Assembly: GCF_019175285.1 (NCBI RefSeq)
Contig: NC_056524.1
Location: 97,674,214-97,738,213 of the forward strand
Length of the DNA stretch: 64,000 nt
Source of the DNA: Sceloporus undulatus
Taxonomy: Eukaryota; Chordata; Lepidosauria; Squamata; Phrynosomatidae
Reading direction: 5' to 3'
Shown here one piece after another: positions 54,401 to 64,000 of this stretch; the first letter of the stretch is position 1, and every line of letters starts with the position of its first letter. A program made the translations under genes and the position numbers. The notes under the pieces were generated by a model. That model saw only the letters and a list, made by a program, of their open reading frames with translations, did no database searches and was not told where the DNA came from.

Positions 54401-57400
54401 ATACAGCTCAAAATTGTGGTGTTGCTTAAAATCTGGGTCAGTTACCCAGGATTAACTGAAATAGTGCTTGATATTTATCAGACATCAAGTGCTTGCAGGT
54501 CAAAACAGATGACGACACTCCATAAATCTGAGACATAATTGTTTTGTATCTTCTTCACTTGTCTGAAAAGAACCCACACAGAGAAAAAGACCATGAATTG
54601 GACCCATGTAGGGGAAGGGGGAATGTATCTCCATGCCAGTTCTTCTCACTGCTGTTTGCCCTATTGTGTGATGCAAATACCTCATTTTTTATGTTTTCTC
54701 TTCTAAGCAATCTAATTGGGGAAATAGATAGGAAATGCAAACTAAAGGTTAAGCCCTTTGTGTGGTTGAGACCTGGCTTTTAACTTCATTGCTTCTTTGA
54801 TTGGGTTACTGGTCTTTTAACCTGTCATCTAGTTCATTAATCAGTGTATCCCAAGACTGACCCATAGTGGTAAAGATAAAAACATTAAAAATTAAAAAGA
54901 ACTGTTAATGTTCAGTTTTTGTAAATTGATATTAATAGTATATTATTTCCAGTAACTACTTGACTGCTCTATCTGTGACCAAGGAAGAGCTGTACCTGAA
55001 GATATGTCCAGCTGCTTTGTGTTGCACTGTGTTGCTGTAACTGTTGTCAGCTACCTTCCACACTCCTTTTTCATACATAGGCATTCCTTGTATCTAGAAA
55101 CGTCTAGTTTTCTTCACCAGAATTTGTAATGATCTACACCATGACCTGTATTTTGGTATAGGTTCTGTCCCAAGTGCCAGTGTACCTCTAGATAGTTGCA
55201 ATGTATCTTCAGCCAATCTCTCACTTTCTACAATGTACTGTTTGGTCAGTACTAAATAACATGTGGTGTTGGGCAGATCAGGGAGAAACATCACTTTGGT
55301 ACCAGCCTTTTGGCTTTTTGTAGAGAAAAAAAATTAGAATAAACCTTACATAGATTAAGATAGCATGCCATCATAGCATTCCGTTCCATAAATGAAGTAA
55401 ATATAGCAATAAACAAAGTATATCCATTGGACAACTTGATTTAACATTTCCTTGCATTGTACACTGGTGCCTCGGGATACGAAATGATCGGGTTACGAAA
55501 TTTCCGGGATACGAAAAAGTTGGATTGGCAAAAACTGTTTCGGGTTACGAAATATTTTTCGGGTTACGAAATTCATTTCGGCGTGAAATTCAAATGCTGC
55601 AAAGTGCAGCTATAGGCTTTCCAGTGCTAACGGAAAGCCTTTTCGGGTTACGAAATTTTCGGGTTACGAAAGGAATGGCGGAACGAATTAATTTCGTAAC
55701 CCGAGGCACCAGTGTACTCTGAAAATAAATTAGAAAAACAAACAAACCTGTACTTCTAAATAATAAAGAGTGCATTTTATTTCTTTTATTATCCTGAACC
55801 ATCAAATTTCTTCAAATTAAATTCAGCTTTATATATAATATGCTCAATACTATATATTGCATAAGTAATATAAATCTTTTTTGTTCTAGATGTGAATGAG
55901 TTGAAAGAGTGCCTTTATGTCCTGGTGAAGGAGCAGCAAGCTCTAGCCAAGAAAACTGCTACCACAACACTCTCTGCCCTGAGACTAAAACAGAGACTTG
56001 CGATCTTAGAACGCTATTTTATTGCATTAAATAGGACTGTTCTTCAAGACAATGTCAAGGTTAAGTGGAAAAGCAGCAATATTCCTTTGCCCGCTGTGGA
56101 CAAGAAAAGGTAAAAACCTGTTCAAAGAAATCTCTTTCCTCCTCCCCCCACCCCTTTGTTCTGTTACTTGAGGCCTAAATTCAGTTGCTAGACCCACTCA
56201 GTCATTAGAATTTACATAAGTATTGGATAACCTTTCAGCAGTTGATTAAAAATGTCCACTCTAGCTAAGACTAGCATTTTGAGCTGATTTTTCCTTTACT
56301 CAGAGCTGAGACAGTTGGTATGTTGTTCCTTAGTGTAAGGAAAAGTTGTAGTTTGTTACTACTGTAAATTTGACTTAGGGCAACACTATAAATGAGAGAC
56401 TTTCAAGAGCCCTGGTCATCAGCTGCCCTGCTCAAGTCTTACAAAGTCAGGGTCATGATGTTCTTGATCGAATTAATCCTCTTGTAGTGCAGTCTTCCTC
56501 CTTCCTTACTGTTTTCCACTTTACTAGGGGAAGGTAAAGGAAGGTATTTATTGGCAGTTTGTATTGATATTTTATGATCAAGGATACAGATGTCTTGCGC
56601 GGCTGTTCATATGTTCCTGGCTAGAAATGTGGTAGAGCTGTTTCTTGGTGCTATACCATAGATGGAACATTTGGTCTGGCTTCTTAAGGTTTAACATTTT
56701 TAAAAAATAATTTTTCTAGTCAAATACTTAATGAAATATTGTGTATATTTGTAATTACCCCCACTTCTCTCTGTTTTTGTTTGCAGCATAGTGACCATTT
56801 ACCATGTACATAGTATAATCAATTAGAAATTGTCATCTCCTACTCCACAGCTTTAAATTAGATTATGGTTAACTTTGTGTACAAAAGTGATTGGTAGTAT
56901 ATAGTTGGTAAATTGGAGCCAGGGTTCCATAGAAGTGTCCTTTGATACTTAATAATATTTTTCTTCATTTCAACTGAGCATAGGAGGTTAATTTTTCTGC
57001 TTAGGCAATCAACTAGAATCTACCTGAATACCTCCAGTATTTTTAAGAATGTTTGCACAGATGTTTAATTTAAGTAAATGTATTGTGTTCTTCTCTTTCA
57101 GTCCCAGACCTATTGGCAAAGGTGTAGAAGGTCTTGCTCGTGTAGGATCAAGAGCTGCTCTTTCATTTGCTTTTGCATTCCTGCGGAGAGCTTGGAGATC
57201 AGGTATAATTGGACAGCGCTATTATTAATAGGATTGTTATCTAAATGTTTTGTTTTAATTTAGGTCTTTTACCTTACAATCCTGTAAGCATCTATAAAAG
57301 AAGTTCCGCTGAATTCTCATTGAATTCAGTGGATCTTAGTCCCAGATAAATTCGTATGGTATTGCAACCTAAGCATTATGAATTTAGCATATTCTTAAGG

Positions 57401-60400
57401 ATCATGGCAGTGTGACTCTTAACTTGATTGCCTAGACCATTTTCATTTGGAGGATACAGCTCTGAGGCTGAGAGACAGTAAGTTGCATTTATACCTTATT
57501 TTCAAATGGAAGATGTAAAATGCTACTTTAAGAATTTTTGTACTCTCAGTTGCTTGTGCAAAGTATCCTAATTTTTGAAAGCTCTGGTCCATTGGTGAGT
57601 TTGCTATTTAGCAGGAAAGTGTGAGGCTTCCTTGGGTGTATAGAATTAGTTACATGAGGGATGGAGAAATCTTGGTTTTCCAGATGTTTGGCCCACAGCT
57701 CGCACATTGACTTACCCTTCATGAGGAGTTCTGGCAGTTTGTAGGCCAAAACATCCAGTGGGTCAAAGGCCTTGTGTTTCTGAATTACAGTGCTTTTCAG
57801 ATTTATTTACTATACAACTTTTCCAGATTTTGCTGTCTTAAAGCTTGGAAATGAAATGGATTTAATTGACACGTTGGCCTGAGGTACACAAGATAATCAA
57901 TACTGTGAAGATATTAGATATTTTTATTGTGGATGAATAATTAAGTAAACAAAAACAAACTGCTACTAGGTGATTGCACAGGTATTCATCCCCCTGAGTG
58001 AATACTTGGTAGAAATATCTGTCGTAGCTATTATGTGAGGGTCATTGGATAAGTCACTATCAACTTTGTGCATCTGGTTCCTCCTATTTTTGCACATTCT
58101 TATTGGCAAAATTACTCCAGCTTTCAGGTTGAGCAGGGCCATTGGCAAATAGCTACTTCTAAGTCTTGACACAAAATTTCCATCAGGTTGAGGTCTGAGC
58201 ATTTACTGGGCCATTCTTAAGGCATTCAGCTTCCTGTTTTTAAACTACTTTAGCTATATGTTTAGGGTAATTGTCCTACTGGATGGTGAAGCTTTGCCCC
58301 AATCCCAGGTCCCTTGCAATCCGAACGAGGATTTCCTCCAGAAAAACCCTATATTTCACTCCATCCATCTTGCTTCACTTCTAATCAGTTTCCCACGCTC
58401 CTGCTGAGGAAAAGTATTCTGGACAATGCAAGGCTGCCCCCACCATGGTAATGATGTTCTCAGGGCAATGAGTGTGGTTGGCTTTGCACATCAAAGTTTG
58501 TAGTAATACCTAGAAGTTTAACTTGGGTGACATCATACCAGAAAAACTTTCCCCAACATGTTTGCTCTATCTTTGCAAAAAAACAAAAACAAACAAACAG
58601 ACAAAAAACCCACAGGCTTTAATATGGGCTTGATTCAGCAATTGATTTTTTCTTCACTGTTGTTCCATGCACCCCAGCTTTGTGGAACACCTGGGTGATA
58701 GATGACCCTTGGACAGGTTCTCCCATCTGCAGAGCTCCACAGCTTCTTCAGCGTTACCATTGTCCTCTTCGTTGCTGTGCTTTACACAAACAGCAAGTGA
58801 CAGTTTGTACCTTGACAGCATTGAGTATCTTGTGTACATTAAGTATTAACAATGGTGCGTTACAGACGCGCCGAAGGGGCGTGCTAGGGTTAGGAAGGGG
58901 CGTATTAGGGTTGAGAAGGGGCGTCCCTTCCAGGCGCCCCTCAACCCTAGTATGGACCGAGTCGGTACAAAATGGTGGCGCCCGTCTACACGGCGGCCGC
59001 CATTTTGACGTCGCGGACACGTAGCGTCCGGACATCGCACACTGGAAGTGACGCCGTGAGTGTGAGACTAGCGCCTCGCGGCGCCACTTCCAGGGCGCAG
59101 AAAGAAGTGCCGTTTCGGCACTTCTTTCTTGCTGCGTCCGGGAACCGCGCAGTTTGGCCGCTTTTAGGTGGTCTGTAATGGGCCAATGACAGCTAAAATC
59201 TGTTTCAATGCTGCGTTGTAATGCATTGAATGTGGAAAAGTCAAAGCAATTGTGTGTGAATACTTCTGTGAGTATGTGCTACTTGTGTTTTTGGCTTAAA
59301 TTTGTAGAACAGTGTGTGCTTTATTCTCATTTTATTTTCTTTATCCTCTTGTCATAGCCACAGAATTGTAGTACAGATGTGGCTCTTCAATTTATTGGCT
59401 GAATTCTAAGAGTATATTTGCAGATCTGGTTTGATGGCATAATATCAACTTAAGTTGGGCTGTATTTCCCTAATGTAGCAAACATGTTGTATGCAATTGT
59501 TAGGTGAGGATGCAGATCTTTGCAGTGAATTGTTACAAGAGTCTCTTGATGCCCTGAGAGCACTACCTGAAGCATCACTCTTTGATGAAGGAACAGTATC
59601 ATCTGTATGGCTGGAAGTTGTGGAGAGAGCAACTAAATTTCTAAGGTCTGTTGTGACTGGGTAAGTTTCTTCTTTAAATGTTCTTTTAATTGGTGTGTGG
59701 ATACTGTTGTAAGGTTTCAAGATGAAAAATTATTTTGAATGTTTTTAGCTGGATATATTTTCTGCCCCTGTGTTCTGTGCTTGAACAATGAGGCAACTGA
59801 TGTTAGATATTTTTGAGTTTTTCCTTTTAAAAGTCTTGTGATTGCTATAAGTTAATGTGAACTCTAGCTTATACATCTTTCTTCCCATTTCTTTAAAAAT
59901 GCATATCCTGGATTTATTCATATTCTATAAATGCAGGTAAGTGTGGAGGAGAAGTAATGTTGGATTAATAGACTACTGGAAAAGAAACTGGAACATTAAA
60001 AACAGTGTGGCTTAGCTGTATTTTAAAATGTTTTTGTGTAAAAATACTATGTAACACAGAGGTTTTTATTTACTTATTTTGGCATATTAATTTTTAACAA
60101 AGTTGATTTCTACTTTATATTAGAGATATCCATGGAACCCCAGGTTCAAAAGGATCAGGAAGCATTCCTTTGCAAGACCAACACTTGGCACTTGCTATAT
60201 TGCTAGAATTAGCTGTCCAGAGAGGCACACTAAGGTAAGCATGGGAAAACAGAATCTTTTTACAGTTTTATGACCCCATTCAGTCTTTATAACAGCATGG
60301 TTAACATTGTGTGTGTGTATTCCTTATAAAATAAAATAAAATTGAAAGGGCAATTATCTGTTCCACATACTCAGCTGTGTTGATTCTTCTCCCCACCAGC

Positions 60401-63400
60401 CAAATGTTGTCTGCTGTTATGCTGTTGCTTCAACTCTGGGACAGTGGCACCCGGGAAACAGATAATGAACGATCAGCACAGGGAACTAGTGCCCCCCTCC
60501 TTCCTCTCCTGCAAAGATTCCAGAATATAATTTGTAATAAAGAGATGAACAATACTGAAGAAGAACTTCAGGTAGGTACATCTCTCATTAATGGTAAATT
60601 GTGGACTGCAGTTGCCCTTAACTATTATTTGTGTGACTCATGGGGCCTCAACTTGCCCCACCTTTGCCTTATTGCTTTTTTCCACTGCTTAGCTGAAGAA
60701 CCATTGGGTGGCTAGGGGAACATATTGCTGTTTTGTTTCAGTCTCCTCAAACAGATTACTAATAGTATGGAGACCAGCAGTCTGCAACTCTCACCAGTCT
60801 CTTGATTTCAGCAGGCAGGGTGGGGAGGCCTAACCCTCTCCATCCTTGTCTGATGAAATATGTCTGTGCAGCCCACTGCCTGCCTTTCTATGCATGTGGT
60901 CTTCAGGACCATAATTGATTCAGTCAGCACTTCAGCATTTCATTGATTCTGAGAATGTGCATCTTAACTTTACTTTAAATCAAAGTTATTGAATCCATTA
61001 TAGGTAGCACTTTACATATATCTACAATTTCCCTGAAATCATTTGTGAACTTTGTGTACAAAGAAAATAAAGTAGGGTGAAGTGCAAACTGAAAACATTT
61101 GGAAACATTGTTTCTCTTGACAAGGGAAAGGCATTAAATATGTATCCATAATATACTGTATACTAGAGTGGGCAAAGTGCAGTTTCATGGGGCACTCCAA
61201 GGATGTTCGGTGGCCCCAGTAGTATTCCCATCCCCCAATGCCCTTTGGAGGCATGGAGGCATAATGGTATTTTCTCCATGTGTTTGTGCCTTCTTGGGTC
61301 ACTGTACTGCCAGGCAAAGACTTTTAAAGACAGGAGCTAAATAGGAAGTGACATTTGGTTACATCTAGTTGTTAAAAAAGAATTAATTTTATTGGCGGGG
61401 TGGCAGTGGAGGTTGGAGCTTTCCAAGGTCTCATGGGTGTTAGTGTGACTCCCAAGCTTCCAACATTTGCCCACATACATCAGTTTTGTCTCAAGCAGGG
61501 TCCCCCCCCAAAAAAAAAATGTTCCATAAATGTTGGGGTTTCTTTAACAGTGGGAATTAATATACAATTTAAAACTCATTAAGTTATATAACAGCTCTTG
61601 AAAGCTTTAATAGTAAGCTTAGAAAGCTTTAATAGAAAGCTTTAATTAGGGGATCACCCATTATTTCAACAAAAAACACATCGAGGCAACTCTTTAAATG
61701 TTGCATAGTTTAAGAGAACATACTTTAAAAGCTCTTAATTTTTATTTTAGATGCTGTCTTACCCATTAAGTCCAAATGAAAACTTCCTACGGTATCTGAT
61801 ACTGCCACAGGACAATGAACTAGCAATTGATTTAAGGCAAACAGCAGTTGTGATTATGGCTCACCTAGATCGACTAGCCACTCCCTGTATGCCTCCCCAA
61901 TGCAGTTCTCCAACATCACATAAGGTAATGTGCATATGCTATCCAGTAAAAAGGTTTTATTGATAGATTAATCAACAGTTAATGGAAAAATTTTAAGCAA
62001 TTTAAAATTGAGAGAGGGGTGGAGCTGGAGAGTTGTTTCAGCCCATGCAAATGTATACAGTCTAGCCCAGTATAATGTTTGACATTGGACAACGGTTCCT
62101 ATGCTGCACAACAAACTGCTTTAGACTCTCTCCTCAATTTCAGCAGGCAGACTGTCATGCAGTTTGGAAGGCTTAGTGAATTTATTTTTCTAGTGGTGAG
62201 CATGCTGTAATTGAAGCAACTGACTTTCTGGAGATGCATGGGGAAAGTGATGAGATGAAAAACTGCAACTGAAAGAGAAGACTTGGTGGCCCTTGAGTGT
62301 GAACTGGAACTGTACCTGCTTATCTTCTGGATCCTTCTCACAATAATTGGGCAAAATGAACAAATATGAACGAAGGTCTTGGTACAGATGCAAATTCTAG
62401 AGTAAATTCATTGAATCAGTGGGGTTTACATAAATGTTGACTCATTATTCAACAGCTGATTCAATTATTCTGTTCTGGTTGGGACTAGCAATTTGCTGAA
62501 AGTGACCTAAATCCTGTCTGATCTTGGAAGCTAAGTAGGGTCAGCCCTGGTTGGTTAGTACTTGAATGAGAGAGTGCCAACGAAAACCAGGTGCTATTGG
62601 CTGTATTTCAGAAGAAGAAACTGCTTTAAAAAGCCCCATGAAATTAATGGTGGTTGCCATAAGTGAACAGGTGATTTGAAGGCATGTGTGCATGTCTACA
62701 CACACATGCACAGAGTTGCAACCAAACTTTTGAACGTGTTTAAATGTAGTATTGAGGGAGTAAACTACTATTGAAAAACATGTTTAAAATAAACACTGAT
62801 ATAGGAAAGTAAGTCTGACCTTTCTGACCTGTTGTACCTCCACGTAGTGCTGGGAAGTTGTTGTCTCATTTCTCTTGCTCTGTTTTGGATGCATATATCT
62901 GATGCTAAATGAAAATTGGTTGAGCTAATATAATTGTTAATAAGTGATCCTAATGCATTCTAAACCAAGGTATTAAATGTTATTTTTTGAAACAATGAAT
63001 TGCCTTTCAGGGTTCTTTGCAAGAGGTCATAGCATGGGGTTTAATTGGATGGAAATATTATGCCAATGTGAGTGGTCCAGTTCAGTGTGAAGGACTTGCC
63101 AATTTTGGAGTTACACAGATTGCTTGTGCAGAGAAGCGTTTTTTAATTTTATCTAGAAATGGACGTGTTTACACACAAGCATACAATAGTGACACACTGG
63201 TAGGTGACCTCTCCTAACTTCCTAATATATTCTTAGTAATGTATAACTAATGTCTGATATCTTCTGTTAAATTAGTATTTCTGTAAAAGAGGTGTGGTTT
63301 CAATAGGAAAATCAGCATCTATGTTTTTTTAATGAGGTGTTTGTTATCTTTGTAATTGGTTTAAGAAAAAATTGTTATAAAGTTCTTGTCAAATAGAGCT

Positions 63401-64000
63401 GTTCAGAGTCTTTAAAGAGCTGATTACACATCTGTTTTTTCTAGTCTTAAAATCAGATGTTTGGAATTAATATTGAATTGGGGACTGAGGATTAATGTTT
63501 CCCATCCACTCTGGTTCCCTGATTAATTCTTCACCTGCCAGGAACTTACTCTTTAGCTTTTGAAAGGGAGAAGGAGAGACAAAATATTGTAATTATTTGT
63601 TTTCTCATCCGTGGCTTATTTAAGATTTGTATAGGAGAGAAAACATTTAACTCTGCCTTGCTAAATAAGCCAATCCATTGTGACATTTGGACAGATTTGA
63701 AATTTTTATAAAATCAGTTCAGCTGATCATGGCTTTCCCTCATTGTCTGCTGTTTGGACTTTGGAGTTTTAAATAAACATTTTGAGTGAAAAGGTTTTAG
63801 CTATTGATACTTTTTAAGATACCATTTTTATTGAAGCTCTTTTTCTTTGTCCAGACATAACAATGATTTCTCTGTACAAGATCTATTTCTCCATTTTGCA
63901 GCAAAGCTTATTGTAAAACTGTATGTGTGTTCAACATAGGGACCACAACTGGTGCAAAGTCTTGCTTCACGAAACATTATCAAGATTGCAGCACATTCTG
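38777..64000 (+). CDS. HERC2: HERC2, giant HECT E3 ubiquitin ligase (5' part, continues past the window)
   Basis: Coding exons 38777-38848, 49224-49338, 51649-51786, 55890-56109, 57102-57202, 59504-59660, 60124-60234, 60400-60571, 61751-61924, 63011-63199 and 63940-64000 (partial) give 1,510 nt, 503 codons and one base. All introns are GT-AG and phases agree. The product begins [20 protein letters not shown] and follows human HERC2 (about 4,830 residues) closely. Known HERC2 parts are three RCC1-like domains, a cytochrome-b5-like fold, MIB, DOC and ZZ modules and a C-terminal HECT domain. It acts in DNA damage signalling, ubiquitin transfer and centrosome control. Only the N-terminal helical region, a charged linker ([16 protein letters not shown]) and the start of RLD1 lie here. 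The start was chosen by match to the human N-terminus; the frame stays open upstream in the 5'UTR. Confidence 0.96.
41052..41249. mobile_element. SPIN-like non-autonomous hAT, 198 bp
   Basis: Starts CAGTGGTTCCCAACCTGTGG and ends GGTTGGGAACCACTG. The inside has GGGGGTCGAATGACCCTTTT, GATCATTGGAAAACACC, TTACAGTTATGAAGTGGCA and TTGCGGCATTAGGAAGG, all landmarks of SPIN elements. The 8-bp flank CCCTAAGC is identical on both sides (41044-41051 and 41250-41257). It is inserted in the LINE. Confidence 0.85.
41262..41456 (-). mobile_element. Sauria-type SINE, reverse, in the LINE
   Basis: On the minus strand: GGAGCCCTGGTGGCACAGTG (head), TAAATTCGATCCTAG (box B), CCATCCTTTCGTAGGTCAGT and GGAGGCAATTGGCTTAAAC. 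Same family as 17936-18172. Confidence 0.7.
41770..41954. mobile_element. Tigger2-like MITE, 185 bp, in the LINE
   Basis: CAGTTTACTCTTCATATCTA on the left, GGTGGCCTGACTG on the right, TA on each side (41768-41769 and 41955-41956). The LINE reading resumes directly after it with CATTACACTGATGACAACC. Confidence 0.7.
43304..43540 (+). mobile_element. MIR/CORE-like SINE, full length
   Basis: Head CAGCATGGCGTAGTGGTTTT and box B GGTTCGATTCC; core GGGTGACCTTGTGCAAGTCA; body CTGAACAAATCTTGCCAAGA; tail AGCAACTTAAAGGCACACAA. The clearest copy for the family layout. Confidence 0.8.
43990..44115. mobile_element. palindromic MITE piece, GTGTAGATGCAGC family
   Basis: Only the right half is clear: GGTGTCAAACTGCTTTAATT and CTGCAATGTGGATATGG. 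Confidence 0.5.
45408..45840. repeat. LINE-3'-end-like repeat with (AAT)n tract
   Basis: (AAT)n of about 14 units, then TTTATTTATTTGTATCCTGC, GATCAGTTTGGGAAGGCCTG and CATCCGGCAGGTCATTCCAG, a common squamate interspersed sequence. Probably the end of a LINE read in reverse; the family is not certain. A reversed GAGGAAGTAG-family repeat follows at 45860. Confidence 0.5.
46838..47152. mobile_element. MITE with AAACAGRC terminal repeats, 315 bp
   Basis: The left end GGGGCGAAACAGACTGCC and, from the right, GGAGGTGAAACAGGCCACCC are inverted repeats. The termini resemble those of 10483-10660 and the CpG-rich foldbacks (ACAGAC...GCC), which may mark one superfamily. Confidence 0.55.
47164..47529. 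mobile_element. TA-flanked MITE, 366 bp
   Basis: Terminal repeats CACTTGTCCCTCCACATTTG and, from the right, CACTCATCCCTCCACATTTA. TA on both sides (47162-47163 and 47530-47531), as in Tc1/mariner-type elements. Two internal copies of GAGAACACCTCT / GAGTGTTCTCTCTAGGAAT are visible. No gene. Confidence 0.8.
47538..47712 (-). mobile_element. MIR/CORE-like SINE, reverse, diverged
   Basis: GTGTCTTCAAGTCATTACTG, CTTGTTCAAGGTTACCCAG, CCATGGCCGAGCGGGGAATC and ATCTCCAGAC match the reversed family. The middle is shortened. Confidence 0.65.
48369..48587. mobile_element. Tigger-like MITE, 219 bp
   Basis: CAGTCGGCCTTTCTTATACA on the left and, from the right, CAGTGGACCCTTGTTATACG, with TA on both sides. 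TATACACGGAT words repeat inside. A fragment of a related element ends at 52684. Confidence 0.8.
49224..49338 (+). CDS. HERC2: HERC2 exon 3
   Basis: Acceptor TTTCTAAAAG; encodes [20 protein letters not shown] to SEASPRK; donor AAAG|GTAGGT. Found by match to human HERC2; it has no in-frame Met near its start. Confidence 0.95.
49630..49825 (+). repeat. 119-bp tandem duplication with identical 77-bp arms
   Basis: 49630-49706 and 49749-49825 are identical (start CAAAAATAGCTATACAGATT, end ACATTGGATATATAAT). Between them lie short AATAGCTACAAAATATAT repeats. Complete identity suggests a very recent event or an assembly effect. Confidence 0.85.
49840..50065 (+). mobile_element. 5S-rRNA-derived SINE
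   Basis: CAGATCCTATCTGAGCTTG, GAAAGTTAAGCAAGGTCAGC, TACTTTGATGGAGGA and GGCCAATGAATA match the internal promoter half of 5S rRNA, then GGAAGGAACTGGCAAAACC, GGATTGCCATAAATTGACG and a CACACAC end. Diverged but full length. Confidence 0.75.
50403..50765. mobile_element. CpG-rich foldback element, copy C, 363 bp
   Basis: Starts GGCTCTTTACAGACCGCCCA, ends CGTTTGTAACAGGCC, with TTA on both sides (50400-50402 and 50766-50768). The inner hairpin is very strong: GGTCCGTATTAGGGTTAGG faces CTAACCCTAATACGGACC. Dense in CpG within an otherwise AT-rich intron. No gene. Confidence 0.8.
51649..51786 (+). CDS. HERC2: HERC2 exon 4
   Basis: Acceptor TTCTGTAG; encodes (D)[17 protein letters not shown], an acidic/basic linker, to [13 protein letters not shown]; donor CCAG|GTAATG. 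The linker differs from human in several places while SWVWGKQP is exact. Confidence 0.95.
51787..55889 (+). other. HERC2 intron 4
   Basis: 4.1 kb. A MITE fragment ends at 52684 (CCAAGGGCTCACTG|TA), a G-run lies near 53086-53102, and a Tigger-like MITE is at 55462-55714. A 90-codon open frame at 53967-54236 has no match I know and no HERC2 similarity. The rest is unassigned. Confidence 0.75.
55462..55714. mobile_element. Tigger/pogo-like MITE, 253 bp
   Basis: CACTGGTGCCTCGGGATACG on the left and, from the right, CACTGGTGCCTCGGGTTACG, TA on both sides. Sister of 13529-13766. Seven or so CGGGTTACGAAAT words inside. Confidence 0.8.
55890..56109 (+). CDS. HERC2: HERC2 exon 5
   Basis: Acceptor TTTGTTCTAG; encodes (D)[18 protein letters not shown] to LPAVDKK; donor AAAG|GTAAAA. 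Helix-rich sequence, nearly identical to human. Confidence 0.96.
56110..57101 (+). other. HERC2 intron 5
   Basis: 1 kb of AT-rich sequence with no repeat or gene that I can identify. Confidence 0.7.
57102..57202 (+). CDS. HERC2: HERC2 exon 6
   Basis: Acceptor CTCTTTCAG; encodes (S)[18 protein letters not shown] to FLRRAWRS; donor TCAG|GTATAA. The frame was set by phase with exon 5 and by the human match. Confidence 0.95.
57950..59275 (-). mobile_element. Tc1-like DNA transposon relic, split by a later insertion
   Basis: On the minus strand, pieces of a Tc1-type transposase appear in order: a [15 protein letters not shown]-like piece (about 58450-58380), a [15 protein letters not shown]-like piece near 58300-58250 (for QQDNDPKHTA), and [17 protein letters not shown] near 58215-58160 (for SPDLNPIENLW). 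The 57960 and 59240 ends share GTGAATAC with a fish-type Tc1 end. The catalytic set is broken by stops and frame changes. Confidence 0.6.
58854..59184. mobile_element. CpG-rich foldback element, copy D, 331 bp
   Basis: Starts GGTGCGTTACAGACGCGCC, ends GGTGGTCTGTAATGGGCC, with AAT on both sides (58851-58853 and 59185-59187). Hairpin TAGGGTTGAGAAGGGGCG facing CGCCCCTCAACCCTA, and another at AAAGAAGTGCCG / CGGCACTTCTTTC. It sits inside the Tc1-like relic. Confidence 0.75.
59504..59660 (+). CDS. HERC2: HERC2 exon 7
   Basis: Acceptor CAATTGTTAG; encodes (G)[18 protein letters not shown] to FLRSVVTG; donor CTGG|GTAAGT. Confidence 0.96.
59661..60123 (+). other. HERC2 intron 7
   Basis: 463 bases of AT-rich sequence; nothing recognised. 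Confidence 0.8.
60124..60234 (+). CDS. HERC2: HERC2 exon 8
   Basis: Acceptor TTTATATTAG; encodes [20 protein letters not shown] to [10 protein letters not shown]; donor TAAG|GTAAGC. Intron 8 (60235-60399) is only 165 bases. Confidence 0.96.
60400..60571 (+). CDS. HERC2: HERC2 exon 9
   Basis: Acceptor CCCCACCAG; encodes (S)[18 protein letters not shown] to [12 protein letters not shown]; donor CAG|GTAGGT. The end of the exon is less conserved than the rest. Confidence 0.96.
60572..61750 (+). other. HERC2 intron 9
   Basis: 1.2 kb, no recognised element. Short AAAGCTTTAATAG repeats occur at 61597-61645. Confidence 0.7.
61751..61924 (+). CDS. HERC2: HERC2 exon 10
   Basis: Acceptor TTTTATTTTAG; 58 whole codons, [20 protein letters not shown] to CSSPTSHK; donor AAG|GTAATG. 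Phase 0 at both ends. Confidence 0.96.
61925..63010 (+). other. HERC2 intron 10
   Basis: 1.1 kb; a 5S-headed SINE occupies about 62478-62712. Nothing else recognised. Confidence 0.75.
62478..62712 (+). mobile_element. 5S-rRNA-derived SINE, best preserved copy
   Basis: CCTGTCTGATCTTGGAAGCT, AAGTAGGGTCAGCCCTGG, TTGGTTAGTACTTGAATGAG and AACCAGGTGCTATTGGCTGT follow 5S rRNA from the A box through the C box to the 3' end. A tail follows with TTTCAGAAGAAG, GGTTGCCATAAGTGAACAGG and TTGAAGGCA. Confidence 0.85.
63011..63199 (+). CDS. HERC2: HERC2 exon 11, entry into RLD1
   Basis: Acceptor TGCCTTTCAG; 63 whole codons, [20 protein letters not shown] to [11 protein letters not shown]; donor [29 protein letters not shown]-like sequence is the first RCC1-type blade of RLD1. 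Confidence 0.96.
63200..63939 (+). other. HERC2 intron 11
   Basis: 740 bases of AT-rich sequence; no element recognised. Confidence 0.75.
63940..64000 (+). CDS. HERC2: HERC2 exon 12, cut by the window end
   Basis: Acceptor TTCAACATAG; encodes [20 protein letters not shown] and one more base before the window stops. It continues RLD1. Confidence 0.95.

Larger units (their letters stand above)
57203..59503 (+). other. HERC2 intron 6
   Basis: 2.3 kb. 57950-59275 is an antisense Tc1-like relic that itself carries CpG-rich copy D (58854-59184). The remaining flanks are unassigned. Confidence 0.75.

Noticed and set aside
62490-62600. 5S rRNA gene
   Set aside because: The 5S-like part is diverged, lacks the normal 5' end and runs into a SINE tail.

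Overview
The window is vertebrate nuclear DNA, almost certainly from a squamate reptile. It has long introns, CpG-island promoters and a dense set of squamate-type repeats: 5S-rRNA-headed SINEs, Sauria-type tRNA SINEs, a MIR/CORE-like SINE, a SPIN hAT copy, and L2-like and CR1 LINE remains. An iguanian lizard is my best guess, but the sequence does not fix the species.

Two genes are recognised from their proteins. NIPA1 (endosomal/plasma-membrane Mg2+ transporter) is complete on the minus strand: five coding exons, 22536 down to 2315, giving 315 residues. HERC2 (giant HECT E3 ubiquitin ligase) starts on the plus strand with a 5'UTR exon ending at 36849 and the start codon at 38777. Coding exons 2-12 are followed to the window edge, about the first 503 of roughly 4,800 residues, and the window ends inside the first RCC1-like domain. 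The genes stand head to head with about 14 kb between them and no recognisable gene in the gap. In mammals the two orthologues lie on opposite sides of the 15q11-q13 imprinted domain, so this looks like the older unsplit arrangement.

Layout: 1-2314, 3' flank of NIPA1 with one candidate plus-strand exon pair of unknown identity; 2315-22536, NIPA1, with introns full of SINEs and MITEs; 22540-22680, NIPA1 promoter with two full CRE palindromes; 22700-35690, repeat-filled intergenic DNA including two large non-autonomous DNA transposons; 35690-36850, HERC2 promoter, which carries 15 same-strand ATTGG (inverted CCAAT) boxes in about seven degenerate units; 36850-64000, HERC2 exons 2-12 and introns.

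The most unusual structures are the HERC2 CCAAT-box array, a four-copy family of CpG-rich foldback elements with telomere-like hairpins, a stratified LINE with three later insertions, and a SPIN-type hAT with a perfect 8-bp target duplication. No retroviral or other capsid-bearing element, CRISPR, operon or bacterial feature was seen. The two genes are not known to act in one pathway; their link here is position only.
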